Shown one piece after another: positions 1 through 10,639 of a stretch of 64,000 nt of DNA; positions within the stretch are counted from its first letter, which is position 1; each line of letters opens with the position of its first letter. This DNA is from Cordia subcordata (Eukaryota > Streptophyta > Magnoliopsida > Boraginales > Cordiaceae). The notes beneath the pieces are model-generated. The model was not told the DNA's origin, made no database searches, and was given only the letters and a program-made list of their open reading frames with translations. The position numbers and the translations under genes are program-made. The stretch lies in assembly GCA_028554755.1 (NCBI GenBank), contig JAPTOF010000024.1, positions 3,100,001 to 3,164,000 of the forward strand, given 5' to 3'.

Positions 1-337
1 TATAACATTGTGTCACCTATACCAACCAAAGTAGTTAGGTTGTACCCGTCCCCCTCAACGCCTCCAAGCACAAGTCCATGCCGTTGAGGCCACCGTTACA
101 ATGCAAGCTTCATATCCAAACTGTAGGTCTTGTCACGAGGACCGGTCTTCATTGTCTCAACGGCCACAAGTGGCGTTGGTACCACTAGAATGCCCTGCAC
201 CCTTTCAAACTGTCATGTCACCCTGTCTATCTTGTGCCACTCTACATTAAGGTTGCATATGAGTGGTACAGGTACACTCCAGAAGTGTTGTGCCTCTAAG
301 CAGTACGGGGATAGGGCTTACAACTACTTGTTGTATG
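1..337 (-). pseudogene. Plant mobile domain (MAIN-like) gene, decayed 3' part
   Basis: On the minus strand around 315-220 the sequence reads as PYCLEAQHFWS followed by VPLICNLNVEWHKIDRV. This matches the stretch of PMD (PF10536-type) proteins where a '..WRSRVPLIxFxxVEWHxPDRVLRQF' pattern is usual. A stop falls soon after. It continues the same gene as the segment at 1681-2720; the TRIM-like element at 338-1613 lies between them. The remaining bases to the window edge give no clear homology. Confidence 0.5.
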
Positions 338-1613
338 TGTTAACACAATAAATAAATAAACTAATATGCTCTCTATAAGTTTAAGTTTTTAGATGAGGTG
401 ATAACTCTAATATAATATCAAAGCCTAAAAGATAAACGGCACGAGTTGTTGGAGAATAAAAATAAAATAGAAGCCGAGCAAGGAGAATAAATTTAGATAA
501 ACAGATTCTATTCCTATTCAGTGGTAGAGTGTAAAATAAAATAGACTAAGCCGAGGCTCGTAAACGATATCCTTAAGGGATTTACGCCCCCTCTATCGGT
601 GCTAAGGGGTGTGGCGTATCCCTCCCAGGATACAACAGCTATTACCTTCTTGGCGTACGATAGCACTCCAACGCAAGAAACTATCGAACCAGTAGCAAAT
701 GAACTCTCTCTGTATGCCAAGAACTAAATACGTAAAATAAAACTATAAGCTATTCTTTTTTTTACTGTGACTGACTACGAGAAGAACAGGACCTATTTAT
801 ACTAGTTAGAGAGGTCTGCTATAAAACCAGGGAAATAAAGACTCCTCTAAAATGCCCACTAATCCAGCTTGTAACGGCTCCACTCAGCAACTAGTCAAAA
901 CCACGTTTCCAGAATGCTCTCCAACGTGCACAATAATAAAGTCAAGCATTCAACCAGATTTTCGTTACGAGACTTGTAAATTTACCTGTTGGTGAATAAG
1001 AATTTGCCCAAAAAAGATATATCCGGAGTGAAAACCCGGGCCACACCCACACCCACACCCGCGCCGTGTCCCCGGACCTGGCCCGGCCGTGCCGTGCGTG
1101 CGCGCGCACGTGTGTGGTAGTTTTTATCATAATGCCCACTATGCATAGTTCCCTCTATATGCCTTGTTGGCCCAACCCATAAAGGCCTCTATATATAAAT
1201 TGAGCAAAAACTTCACAAACTTTCTATGTGGGATTTCATCCTACACATATCCAATCTAAGCAATCAAACTTGTTAACTACACAACTTTAATTGCTAATTT
1301 CTCATTCACCTTAAATCCATTTTTTACAAGTAAATATACAACGTTCATCTACTCGGAACGAGGATCGTAACAGTACCAAGTACCGAATGGTTTGACAAGC
1401 GCGACCCGGAGTCAATTGTAGCTTTAACCACCATGTTAAAGCATTTCAAACTAACACGAGTTCGATCCTTACTGCCATCCATTTAATTAAATTGTTTACG
1501 TGCAAACTTTAAATAAATTACACTGCACGTGAGGGGGCGTGTTAACGTAATAAATAAATAAACTAATATTCTCTCTATAAACTTAAGTTTTTAGATGAGA
1601 TGGTAACTCTAGT
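338..1613 (+). mobile_element. TRIM-like miniature LTR retrotransposon
   Basis: Two direct repeats of about 74 bp (338-411 and 1540-1613) both start TGTTAAC and share most bases up to GTAACTCTA or its variant. After the left copy comes TAATATCAAAGCC, resembling a tRNA-Met primer site (TGGTATCAGAGC). Just before the right copy is GTGAGGGGGCG, a polypurine tract. The 1.1-kb interior has no coding capacity. It holds a GC-rich patch (about 1035-1120) and a block around 540-720 that I do not recognise. Target duplications were not found, so the exact ends are uncertain. Confidence 0.5.
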
Positions 1614-1680
1614 AATATGAATACCAATCAAACCGGAAAAAGAAAAGAATTTGTACTTAACCAACACTTGAATCCTTAAA

Positions 1681-2720
1681 TTATAGTGTATAAAATAAAT
1701 TGAACCAACTAACATTGTTTGGATCAATAATGTCCCGGTATGCTACCAACACATCCCTTGGCGTCCTGCAGTTCTTCGATTTGCAACGCCAGCGAGAACC
1801 CCGTGGCCTATCCAGAAGGACAAACTGCTGATCGACCAGTAGAGGAATCCATAATATAGATTCTGTCATCAAGGGCACGATCTGGTTCATCCGTTCCCAG
1901 GCAAAATACTGTAAACATATATCAATTAATATTATGTTGAAATTCATTAAAAATATGCATGATCAATAATGTAAACTAGAACTAAATAATACCTGTACAA
2001 GTATCATGCAGCCATGCATCTGAAGGTACGCGTTGTGGCTAGCATAGCTCAGGCATGAGTCAAGTGTCATAGGACCTGCTGAGCCCCAACTGAAGTTCCT
2101 GACGCCATCAACGCTGAGAAAGGGAAGCTAGCGGTAGTTTAAAGTATTGCGCTCCTGGTCGGGCAATAAATGCCCAAACCAACCCAGCCAAATCCATGTT
2201 TTTCATCGTTCGCTCTGCCGCGTGGTGATCATTTCCAATATGCTCAGTATAGTCATCATTAGAAAACGTATTTTTTAGAGGGGTTACCGAAAGCCTTCCT
2301 CCCGACACCGATTAAAGACCTCCGGTATCAATGCCTACGGATCGGTTGGAGGCTCTTCAACTCTAATGAGCTCACCATCTTTCGATAACTCTAACATTAT
2401 GCCCACATCCTCCAGCATAATGGTCGTCATGCCAACAAGTAGGTAAAACGTATTCGTCGCACACCACCATCTTTCTACTATGGAAGTATCAGGGCTTGAT
2501 TAAGATATTCCCGCTTGAGGCATACGCTCTGAAAAAATCGGCTCTATTGAGGTAATGCAAGACTAAGGCCGGCAACTTATGAAAGTATAGAGACATAGAC
2601 CATCGTCTACAGTCAAGTCTATAGTCCTGGCTATCCGGATTGTGCAATTGAGCAACGCGATAGGCGGTAGAATGCAACTAAGTCGGTCCATTGTGGGATG
2701 CAACATAATGGGCAACCATC
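1681..2720 (-). pseudogene. Plant mobile domain (MAIN-like) gene, decayed
   Basis: Minus-strand translations in shifting frames give the PMD landmarks in order: a stretch near 2700-2500 (TIDLTVDDGLC and PYSITSIEPIFSE in shifting frames), then VERWWCATNTFYLLVGMTT and IMLEDVGIMLELSKDGELI (about 2480-2360; consensus 'VERWRPETHTFHLPxGExTITLEDVAxLLGLPxDG'), then FSWGSAGPMTLDSC (about 2090-2050) and LLDRPRGSRWRCK (about 1820-1790). Stops and frameshifts interrupt it, and introns are not resolvable. PMD proteins occur both as host genes (MAIN, MAIL1) and as passengers of transposons. The MULE transposase on the same strand at 5690-7740 makes a transposon passenger possible. Confidence 0.65.
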
Positions 2721-3284
2721 GTGATCACTTGTAGAAATAAAATAATTTAACTAAAAACATTAAGAATTACATATCTATAATTACGGAAAACTTATTATGA
2801 TTATATTGCAAGATTAATTAGTTTAACATATATGTTTGGTACTTATCATGTTACTCATAGATTAGATTTATTTAGTATTGTGATATAATCATTGTAATTG
2901 TCATAAGCATGTTAATTACTTAAATTAAAATGATGATGATATGTTTTACGTAAAATTAACTGTATGTTATATGTTTAATTGGCTAGTTATATCATTGTAT
3001 TGTGTTATTAGATTAATTGATTTAAATTTATACGTTTTTAGTCAATTTTTTAATTAGGTTACATTAAAATTTTATTACATTATAAGTTTAATTATTTAAT
3101 TAGTTTAGAATTGTATGCTCTTGTACTTATCACGTTATTTGGAGATATTATTTCATTTGACATTATAATAAGTAGGGGCAAACCTAAAGTAGTGGCACAC
3201 GGTGGCAGCCACCACCCCTCATTTTTTAATTTTTATTTACTTTTGTAAGGTCAATTTCTCATGTATATGATTTTCGCCACCCCT

Positions 3285-3400
3285 GAATATCAAAAGCCTT
3301 CTCATTTGGTTTAGCGGTGGAGTCCTTATTTTTAAAATTAAAGGTCTTGAGTTCAAGTGTACACACTCCCGTGTTGCTTCTTCCTTTTATTTTTTCCTTA
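3285..3400 (+). repeat. Possible tRNA-derived SINE fragment
   Basis: TGGTTTAGCGGTGG resembles a pol III box A, and GGTCTTGAGTTCAAG about 35 bases later resembles box B. The sequence then runs into T-rich DNA. No flanking duplication was identified. Confidence 0.3.
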
Positions 3401-3409
3401 ATTAGTTCT

Positions 3410-4190
3410 TTTAGCACTCTACTTTTTTCCCCTTAATTTGCTTTATTAGCACTCCATTGTGCTGTTTCTTCTTCTTCTTTTTTTCAAATTTCTTAATTAG
3501 TTTTTTGAGCAAACTTATAAATTTTCACAAACTACTTTTTTCTTTCTTAATTCTAATTACAAACCACTCTCTTTTTCAGTTTTCAAACTTATTAAATATC
3601 TTTTTAATCAAATTTTTTAGATTTATCAATACGCTAATCAAGATCTAGAGTCCAATTCCATTGTGCTACTTCCCCTCTTTTTTTGGTTAATTAATAAGTT
3701 TTTTTAGCATTTCATTTTGTTGCTTCTTCTTCCTTTTTTTTTTTTCTTCTTAATTGGTTTTTTAAACAAATGCTTATAAACTTTAAACCACACCAAGCTA
3801 TTCTTTTCACTTTTTTAATTCTAATTAAGAAAAATTCTCCTTTTCAATTTTTAAGCTTATTCAATATCCTTTTAATCAAAAGTTTTAGCTATATTAGCAC
3901 GCTAATCAAGATGAGGAGTTCAATTCCATTATTTTGCTGCTTTTTTTTTTCTTAATTAACCTTTTTTGCACGTCCATTGTGCTACAAGTTCTTTCTTTTC
4001 TTTTTCCTTAATTAATTTTTTAGCACGCCATAGCCTTTAGCAGTAGATGCTTATAAACTTCAAACCACCAAAAAATACCTTTTTTCACTTTTTAATTTTT
4101 ATGAACCACTCTCTTTTTAGTTTTTAAACTTTTTAAAATATTTATCATCTTAGACTCATTGTTAAAATTAATTTTTCTTCTCTTTTTGGG
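3410..4190 (+). repeat. T-rich imperfect tandem repeat, about three units of roughly 250 bp
   Basis: Landmarks recur in the same order: ATTCCATTGTGCT, a poly-T run, TTAATTAGTTTTTT, GCTTATAAACTT, ACCACTCTCTTTTT and ACGCTAATCAAGAT. They start near 3446, 3655 and 3925. Apparent small open frames here are low-complexity and not genes. Confidence 0.6.
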
Positions 4191-4519
4191 AAAAATTAAA
4201 TTCTCCTTCCTCTCACTATTTGCTTCTCACAAGTCACAATTGTTCACCAATCATTATTATAAAAATAGAAAGTTTATCGTCTCATGAAGTAGGTTAGTAT
4301 TCTTCACTTTAATGGTTCTAAGAACTTAAAATAAGTTTTATTAATATATAATATCGTATTTTATAATTCATTATTAATTTAAAAGTGATTATTTTATTAT
4401 TTGAATTGAAAACTTGAATCAAATCATAACTTGAAGTGAACACTTTTGCACCAACCCTCACTCAAAATCTTAGGTCCATCACTGATAATAAGATTATTGT
4501 AATTGTCATAAATATGTCT

Positions 4520-4520
<1 letters not shown>

Positions 4521-4556
<36 letters not shown>

Positions 4557-4590
4557 ACCCACCCACACACACAAATACATACACACACAT
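4521..4590. repeat. (CA)n microsatellite
   Basis: An uninterrupted AC run of about 30 bases is followed by CCCACC and more CA units. Confidence 0.95.
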
Positions 4591-5269
4591 ATCTATGATC
4601 ATGAAAATAAAAATTATGCAAAAATTATTTCAATTTATTTTATATTAACTAATTGACTTATTTATGACCACTGCATAATCATATCATAATGTTAAATGAA
4701 TAATATCATGTGATAAGTACAAGAACATGCAATTCTAAACTAGTTAAACATATCATGCAATAAAATTTTAATGTAACATAATCAAATAAATCAACTAAAA
4801 ACATATAAGTTGACATAATTAATCTAATAACACAACACTATAATATAACTAATGCAATTAAATGTATAACATACAATTAATTTTACGTAAAATATATTAA
4901 TCATTTCAATTTAAATAATTAATATGTTTATCACAATTACAATTTGAATAACATGATAAATATAACAACATACATTTCTAATCTGATAGATAACCAAATT
5001 TATCATACAATATAAATTTAATATAATGTAATCAAATCAATTAAAAAATTAACAACATAAATTAAACTAATTAATCTAATAACACATTAATATCATCTAT
5101 GTAACCACACAATTAAAATAAAATATATCATAAAAATTAACTAAACAAAAATTAATAGAAGGCCTACATATTTTCAATGCAAAATAGGAGAGATACTAAA
5201 AGCTTTTAGAAAAAGTGTACATAGTAGAGAGAAAGAGACAAAGCAAAAGAATTAAAATTGATGTAGTGG

Positions 5270-5620
5270 CTGGCGTAGGGGATGAGAGACCGTACAGGGC
5301 TAAATAACATGCCAGGAAGCATTCTTAGCATGTTTTGCGGTGTTCAGTGAATGGTTTGAAGTTTTTATCAAACACTTTTAGCATCTCTCAAGCACTACAA
5401 GTGTGTGGTAGACGCTTAGTAGGCACTTCATCAAACACTTTTGGCATTCAACAAACGCCACAAGCAATATCAATATGCTTGGTGGAAATTTTTGAAAGAC
5501 TATTATAATATTTTTTAAAATTCTTCAAAAATTGTAATATTTCCATTACAAAGAATGAAAAATATAATATTTTCATGTTTAAAAAAAATCCTCAAGCATT
5601 GCCCCTTTTGGTGTGATAAT
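5270..5620. repeat. MULE-associated terminal-type segment, related to 20920-21260
   Basis: This stretch has short diverged direct repeats (CAAACACTTTTGGCAT-like) followed by TTTTGAAAGACTATTATAA, ATTGTAATATTT and a poly-A/T stretch. The same order of motifs occurs at 20920-21260. It lies downstream of the decayed MULE transposase, so it is probably the non-coding end of that element. Confidence 0.5.
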
Positions 5621-5689
5621 ACTTGCCACTTCTCATATTGCTCTTTGATCTTATATGGCAGCATTACACACTCATCCTACAAGTACATC

Positions 5690-7740
5690 GATGACCTAAT
5701 TTGTCATAAAAGTAGCCTTGCAACTTTTCAAATGTAAAACTAACGAGAGCTATAATTAGCAACCCGCAAGCACTTGTGATAACACCGTTGAAACATTCCA
5801 CGATGTTCATTGTCATCATTTCCCACATGTATTTGCAGTTGGTGGATAATGTCTACAACTCTTTACAGATATCAGACAACCATCTCATAGTTGTCTCACC
5901 GTCCAAAGAAACCTATTGGATTCTCTCTATCAATTGGCTCTTTCATAGTTGTACAAGAAAGGTCCTTGATCACTTGGTTGCAAAACATCTTCATTATGTT
6001 ACTCTTCAAATGCCTCAAACAAAAACGATAATTGATGCATGGAGGCCCAAAACGGCATACCGTAGCAACAGCTCATATTATCTCAACATGACGATTTGAA
6101 ATAATGCAAGCCTCAGTCTTATCAAGCAAAAATGTGCTATGGACATGGTTGAGAAACCATGTCCAACTATTGAGTTCTCGTTGTCAACCACAACGAAAGC
6201 CAAAAGGTAGTATTTGATCATTTGTATCTAAAGTTAGAGCAACCAAAATATCTCCAAAGTACTTCTTGCACAAGTGTGCACTATCAATTGTGAGCACAAG
6301 GCGAGAGCGTTTCCATGCCTTTATGCACGGCCCAAATGCCTAAAAAACATAATTGAAAATGTTTACCTTCTCCGAGGACTCCAGTCAAAAGGAATACTTT
6401 ATGACTGTCCCCGAGTTTCTTTACCTTTATTGTTTGTAATAAGCGAGGCAATAAATAATATGATGTATCCCAATTTCCATAAACTGCCTTGATTGCCTTA
6501 AACCGGCCCATCCATGCCTTTATGTAGGATATTTGCACGTTGAGTTGTTCTTTAATGTGCTCATGTATAAAGGTAATTTAATAATCTGCCTTCTTTGTAA
6601 TGAAATGGTCACTAACGAGGCAACAAGGTTTCGATCCAAATTCGCTTCATCGCTGTGCTGCCCATCAACCATACAAGTATGCCTGGAAAGGTACTTCACT
6701 ATTCTCTATCGTCCATTGCCCTTCCTTCAACTTCAAAAATGCACACGTAGCCCATTGACATGTTGAAGTCTGTTCAAGGGATGATCTGTATCTAACGACC
6801 CATACTGTAGGGGTTGACACAACAACCTTGTAAATCCAATGATTCTTTATGTTGAACATATGGACTACACGTTGCACGTCCTATTTTAAGGGGACCTTCA
6901 TTTCATTCTCCAATTCCTTCTTCGATTCGTCTCAAAATACCCAAACTAAATTATTTGGTGTGTCATATCTATTAGTCATGAAATGCTTTGATCTAGCAGT
7001 ATAAAACTCAAGCAAAAGAGCCGCAGGAAATTCAATTGTGACGACATCAATGGCAGCGCCATTTGCACCAACTTGCATAACAACGATGGATTATCACATT
7101 CAACAAAAAAATATTAATCAAGTTTAAAATAAATGAAATAACATGTAGATTCATCATCACTCTAATATGTCTCCAAATGCTCGGGCTCATGCTACAACAA
7201 CATATCCTCATCTTGATCCTCCCAATCAAAACCCATGCAATAAAATGTGACATCTTATTGATGGCCATTGGTGTCCTTGGAGGATGCACCTACCTCATGC
7301 TAATTGGATAGAATGACGTCGTATTGATAAGATAGACCAGTGTTGTGGTGATAGAACGAACCAAGGTCATGATAATAGGACAGACCAATGTCGTACTATG
7401 AAAATTGACTGACATTGAACCACGGGGATTACTAAGAGACATATAATAAACCCAACATTGCCGTCGTGGTTTGCACGTCAAACTCGTAACTACCAAAGTT
7501 GACAAAAGGTGAAAATTCGTCATACTCACTTACAACTTCATTAAGGTTGTGACGAACTCATATTCTATAGCGTTGGCACATAGTAGGGGGCATCCTTCAC
7601 ATCGACACATATTTCAAACAAAGTTATTGAAATTATTGATTAAGAATTCGTACAAACGATCAACGTCATCATCATTACTGACCAACATCCTGACATAATG
7701 AGTGTTTTCAATGAACAAGGTCAGACAACATAAGGTTAAC
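5690..7740 (-). pseudogene. Mutator-like (MULE/MuDR) transposase, decayed
   Basis: Reading the minus strand from 7740 downward gives family landmarks in the right order: an N-terminal MLVSNDDDVDRLYEF segment; the MuDR DNA-binding region (STPTVWVVRYRSS, then LKEGQWTI, 6840-6700); ISYIKAWMGRFKAIKAVYG with SYYLLPRLL (6530-6430); and the catalytic domain with a FGPCIKAWKRSR piece, TIDSAHLCKKYFG, a CIISNRH piece, CLRHLKSN (about 6010) and MTMNIVECFNGVI (5810-5770). Stops and frameshifts break every domain, and no SWIM zinc finger was found. A minisatellite of three 24-bp units lies at 7320-7395 in the N-terminal part. Non-functional, but the identity is secure. Confidence 0.8.
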
Positions 7741-8126
7741 TCAATCTCATATGTTGGTTAAATATTGATTTTGTGAATAATTTTAGAATACAATTAGGCA
7801 AATATTGTATCTCGCCCAATTCTAACCATTTTTTAGGCATCGTTGTCACAACACCTGGTCATCAAGACCATCTATTTATACACCTTCATAAAATAATATA
7901 ATATGGTGAGATATTGAAGCCATTTATTGTAATACCTACTTGAATAAATAAAAGAAAAGAGATAAAAAGGAATATAACAAAACATGTTCGCTTTTTGCAT
8001 GAACCCGTACGTGTATATGTCTCATGTGTGCATATATGGTGTGACATGACATGTATCAGGTGGTTGGGTAAATAAGGAATTTTAGGGACTGCTATGAAAT
8101 AAATTAAATTTCAATACATATCAGAT

Positions 8127-10639
8127 ATTCCTTCAAGTCATGCCTACATAGCAAAAACTTTAGTTCCTCCTTTTCATATTCATGTTCATAGGAAGATGGA
8201 GAAGAGTTTTTTATATGGTGTGTGAGAAAAACTAACTTATTTCTTTTTTTTAGGTGATATATAAAGACAATCAAGAAGACAGAATACGTACGTACGCTTT
8301 TGCCTTCAAAATATCTAATATCTTCAAAAAGAGTGAAAAAGGAGGAAGATATCTGATATCTTCTGTACCTTTTTATTATTTTAAATTACTATATTATCTA
8401 TTATAGATAATTCAAATGATGATAAATACTGTTATCAATGTAACTCGTATCATCATTATCTTATATATAATATTGCATTTAATTATTCAAAATAATTAAA
8501 TTCAAAATGTTATTATTTAATAAGAATTAATTTAAAATAACTTAATATATATTTTACTAGGCTTACAAGCCCAATTTATAAATTCTCCTTACAAGCCTAA
8601 AATCTTATAAACAATTTTATAAGATAAATTAATTATGACATGGGCGTTCTATAAAACCCACTCTTAGTTAAATATCGAAATCACTATATTTAATTCTTAA
8701 GTTTCAACTAAACTCATAATTAAATTTCACCAATTAATAAAGAATTAATTTACCACTAGTCCACAGTGCTAGCTAGGTATAGTCAAATTAATTGCACATA
8801 ATAATTATTTAATCTTTTATTAAATAAAATAATGATGCTCGTTAAATTGTTAATTCTCCAAAATCCAATTGAACTATGTGCAAGACTTTGAAGGTTCAAA
8901 CCTAAGTCGGTAGCATAAGAACATTTCTTATACTAATCAAAGTTACCATCTACCAATGGTTCCCGACATCCGAAAAGGCACAAATAAATGTCAAACACCG
9001 TTCCAAGAACCTTTGGTGCTCATGAATGATTTCCCTTAACCCTAGATGTTTGAAGATAACTAAAAAGATATGGTTAATTATCAAGCCTCTAGTTAGTTAT
9101 CCTTAGTCCAATTCCATAATATTATAATGACTAATTATGACAAACCCAGTGACTTATCATAAGAGTTGCTTTGGCCAAAGTCTATATGAAATTAGATAGA
9201 ACATCTGACCCTAAATACCCAGGGGATTAATCCCTTCTTGATCCACACATTGACTTCATTAAGTACTTGCCTATATCCAGGTACTTGCCTATATCCAGAT
9301 ACTTGCCCTTACCAGATTAGAAATCTTGGTAGTCTAGAACTAAAATATAAGGAGTTGCTTATAAGTAGGGGTGGAACTATCTGAACCGTATTCGAATTAA
9401 TATCTACATCTGCATCCAAACGGATAGATAAAAAAAGCTTTTTTTGGATTTCGGATATTTCCGATCCGATATCCGAATTTTTTTCGGATATTCGGGTAGG
9501 ATATCGGGTAGAAAAATTGCTACCCGTTCGGATATCGGATTACCCAAACTTTTTTTTAAATTAAAATAATATAATACTACACTAGTCAACAAAAGTTAAG
9601 ACTTAAAATTTGAAAGTGCACTTCATTGGAAATTATCTTGTCATGTTTCTTATGTTAAAAACTTTAAACTTTATTTAATGTGCTTGGAATATAGATTGTA
9701 AACATATAGACTTTGTATTTGGTGTGGGTGGAATGTAGATTGTGTAGACTTCTTATTTAATGTGTGTAGTATGGAATGCATCCAAGCTTTTTGTGCGTTT
9801 TCTAAGTAGAGGCAGGGACCATATTTTTTATTTAACTCTTATATCTAAGTATTGGCGTGTTTTCTATGTGTCTTATGTTGTATGGTTTTGGGAAGGACTA
9901 TGTTTTTATTTATGTCTATGTCTCATTTTTTCATTTTAAAAAGTGAGTTAATTGCATACGAATCGATAATTTCAAAAAGATATTTAAAATAATAGCCAAG
10001 ATTTGAATTTTTTTAGTTTATTTAAAAAAAATCCGAAAATCAGTATCTGAACTATCCGCTATCCAAAAATCCGGTATCCGGCCGGATAGGTAGTTTTTAG
10101 CTTTTCCATCGGATACTTAGTTTTTCAATCCGATATCTGAATATCCGGTATCCGAACATTCGAATATCTGAATATCTAATCCAATTCCCACCCCTACTTG
10201 TAAGTCTCGATGTTGATCTCAGGTCAGAGGGATCAAATCATCCACACCCCCCACATGTATTCCTTTAACAGTTTGGTTATAATAGCATGGGATGTTATGT
10301 TGTCGAGTCTATTTCAGTGAACGTGTCTCCACATATCACGTGTTTATCATATCAGTATCTCAACACTTTTTGATCATGAGGATAATCAACGATATGACAA
10401 CCAATGACCTATTCTTGATAAAATTAATATCCCATTATCAATTTTATCTTTTGGTCATGAACATATTTTAAAACAACTAGAATTCATCCTCACTCACTAA
10501 ATCCTTTTGTAGTTGTTCTAAGGGCTTGCATCACGATCACGAGATATGGATGGAACAATATGATGTAATTACCAATAAAATCCATATACAATATAAGTAG
10601 AACCCACAATAGAAGACTAACTTTAAGACACAATCCTAA
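8127..10639 (-). mobile_element. Probable copia solo LTR inserted in the gypsy 5' LTR
   Basis: The boundaries come from alignment with the uninterrupted 3' LTR (CATATCAGAT next to AAGTACATC). Read on the minus strand, the right end begins TGTTAGGATTGTGTC, typical of plant copia LTR starts. No ORFs or internal domains are present. The left end lacks an obvious matching terminus, and no clean target duplication remains, so truncation is possible. It carries the hAT element at 9366-10196. A 19-bp tandem repeat (GTACTTGCCTATATCCAG) occurs near 9265-9305. Confidence 0.55.
9366..10196. mobile_element. Non-autonomous hAT element, copy 1
   Basis: The termini are TAGGGGTGG and CCACCCCTA. The flanking 8-bp target duplication is CTTATAAG/CTTGTAAG (one mismatch), which is diagnostic for hAT. 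Both subterminal regions are packed with CGGATATCC/TCGGATA-like motifs that probably bind transposase. There is no coding capacity. A close relative lies at 54392-55247. Confidence 0.85.

Larger units (their letters stand above)
2760..5160. mobile_element. Long inverted-repeat (foldback-like) element
   Basis: The AT-rich stretch 2800-3170 reappears as its reverse complement at about 4650-5000. Shared landmarks include TTACGTAAAATTAA, GTGTTATTAGATTAATT, TTACATTAAAATTTTATT and TTAGAATTG followed by CTTGTACTTATCA. The right arm also repeats part of itself as a direct copy (about 4980-5110). Between the arms lie a SINE-like piece, T-rich tandem repeats and a CA microsatellite. No coding region was seen. 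A foldback element or long-TIR MULE derivative would fit; the ends and target duplication are not defined. Confidence 0.45.

Noticed and set aside
4424..4648. Open frames on both strands over the CA microsatellite
   Set aside because: His-Thr and Cys-Val repeats come from the dinucleotide run; no homology or gene context.
8127..10639. Helitron interpretation of the insertion in the gypsy 5' LTR
   Set aside because: No TC start or CTRR end with hairpin at the junctions; the minus-strand TGTTAGGATT end fits a copia LTR better.
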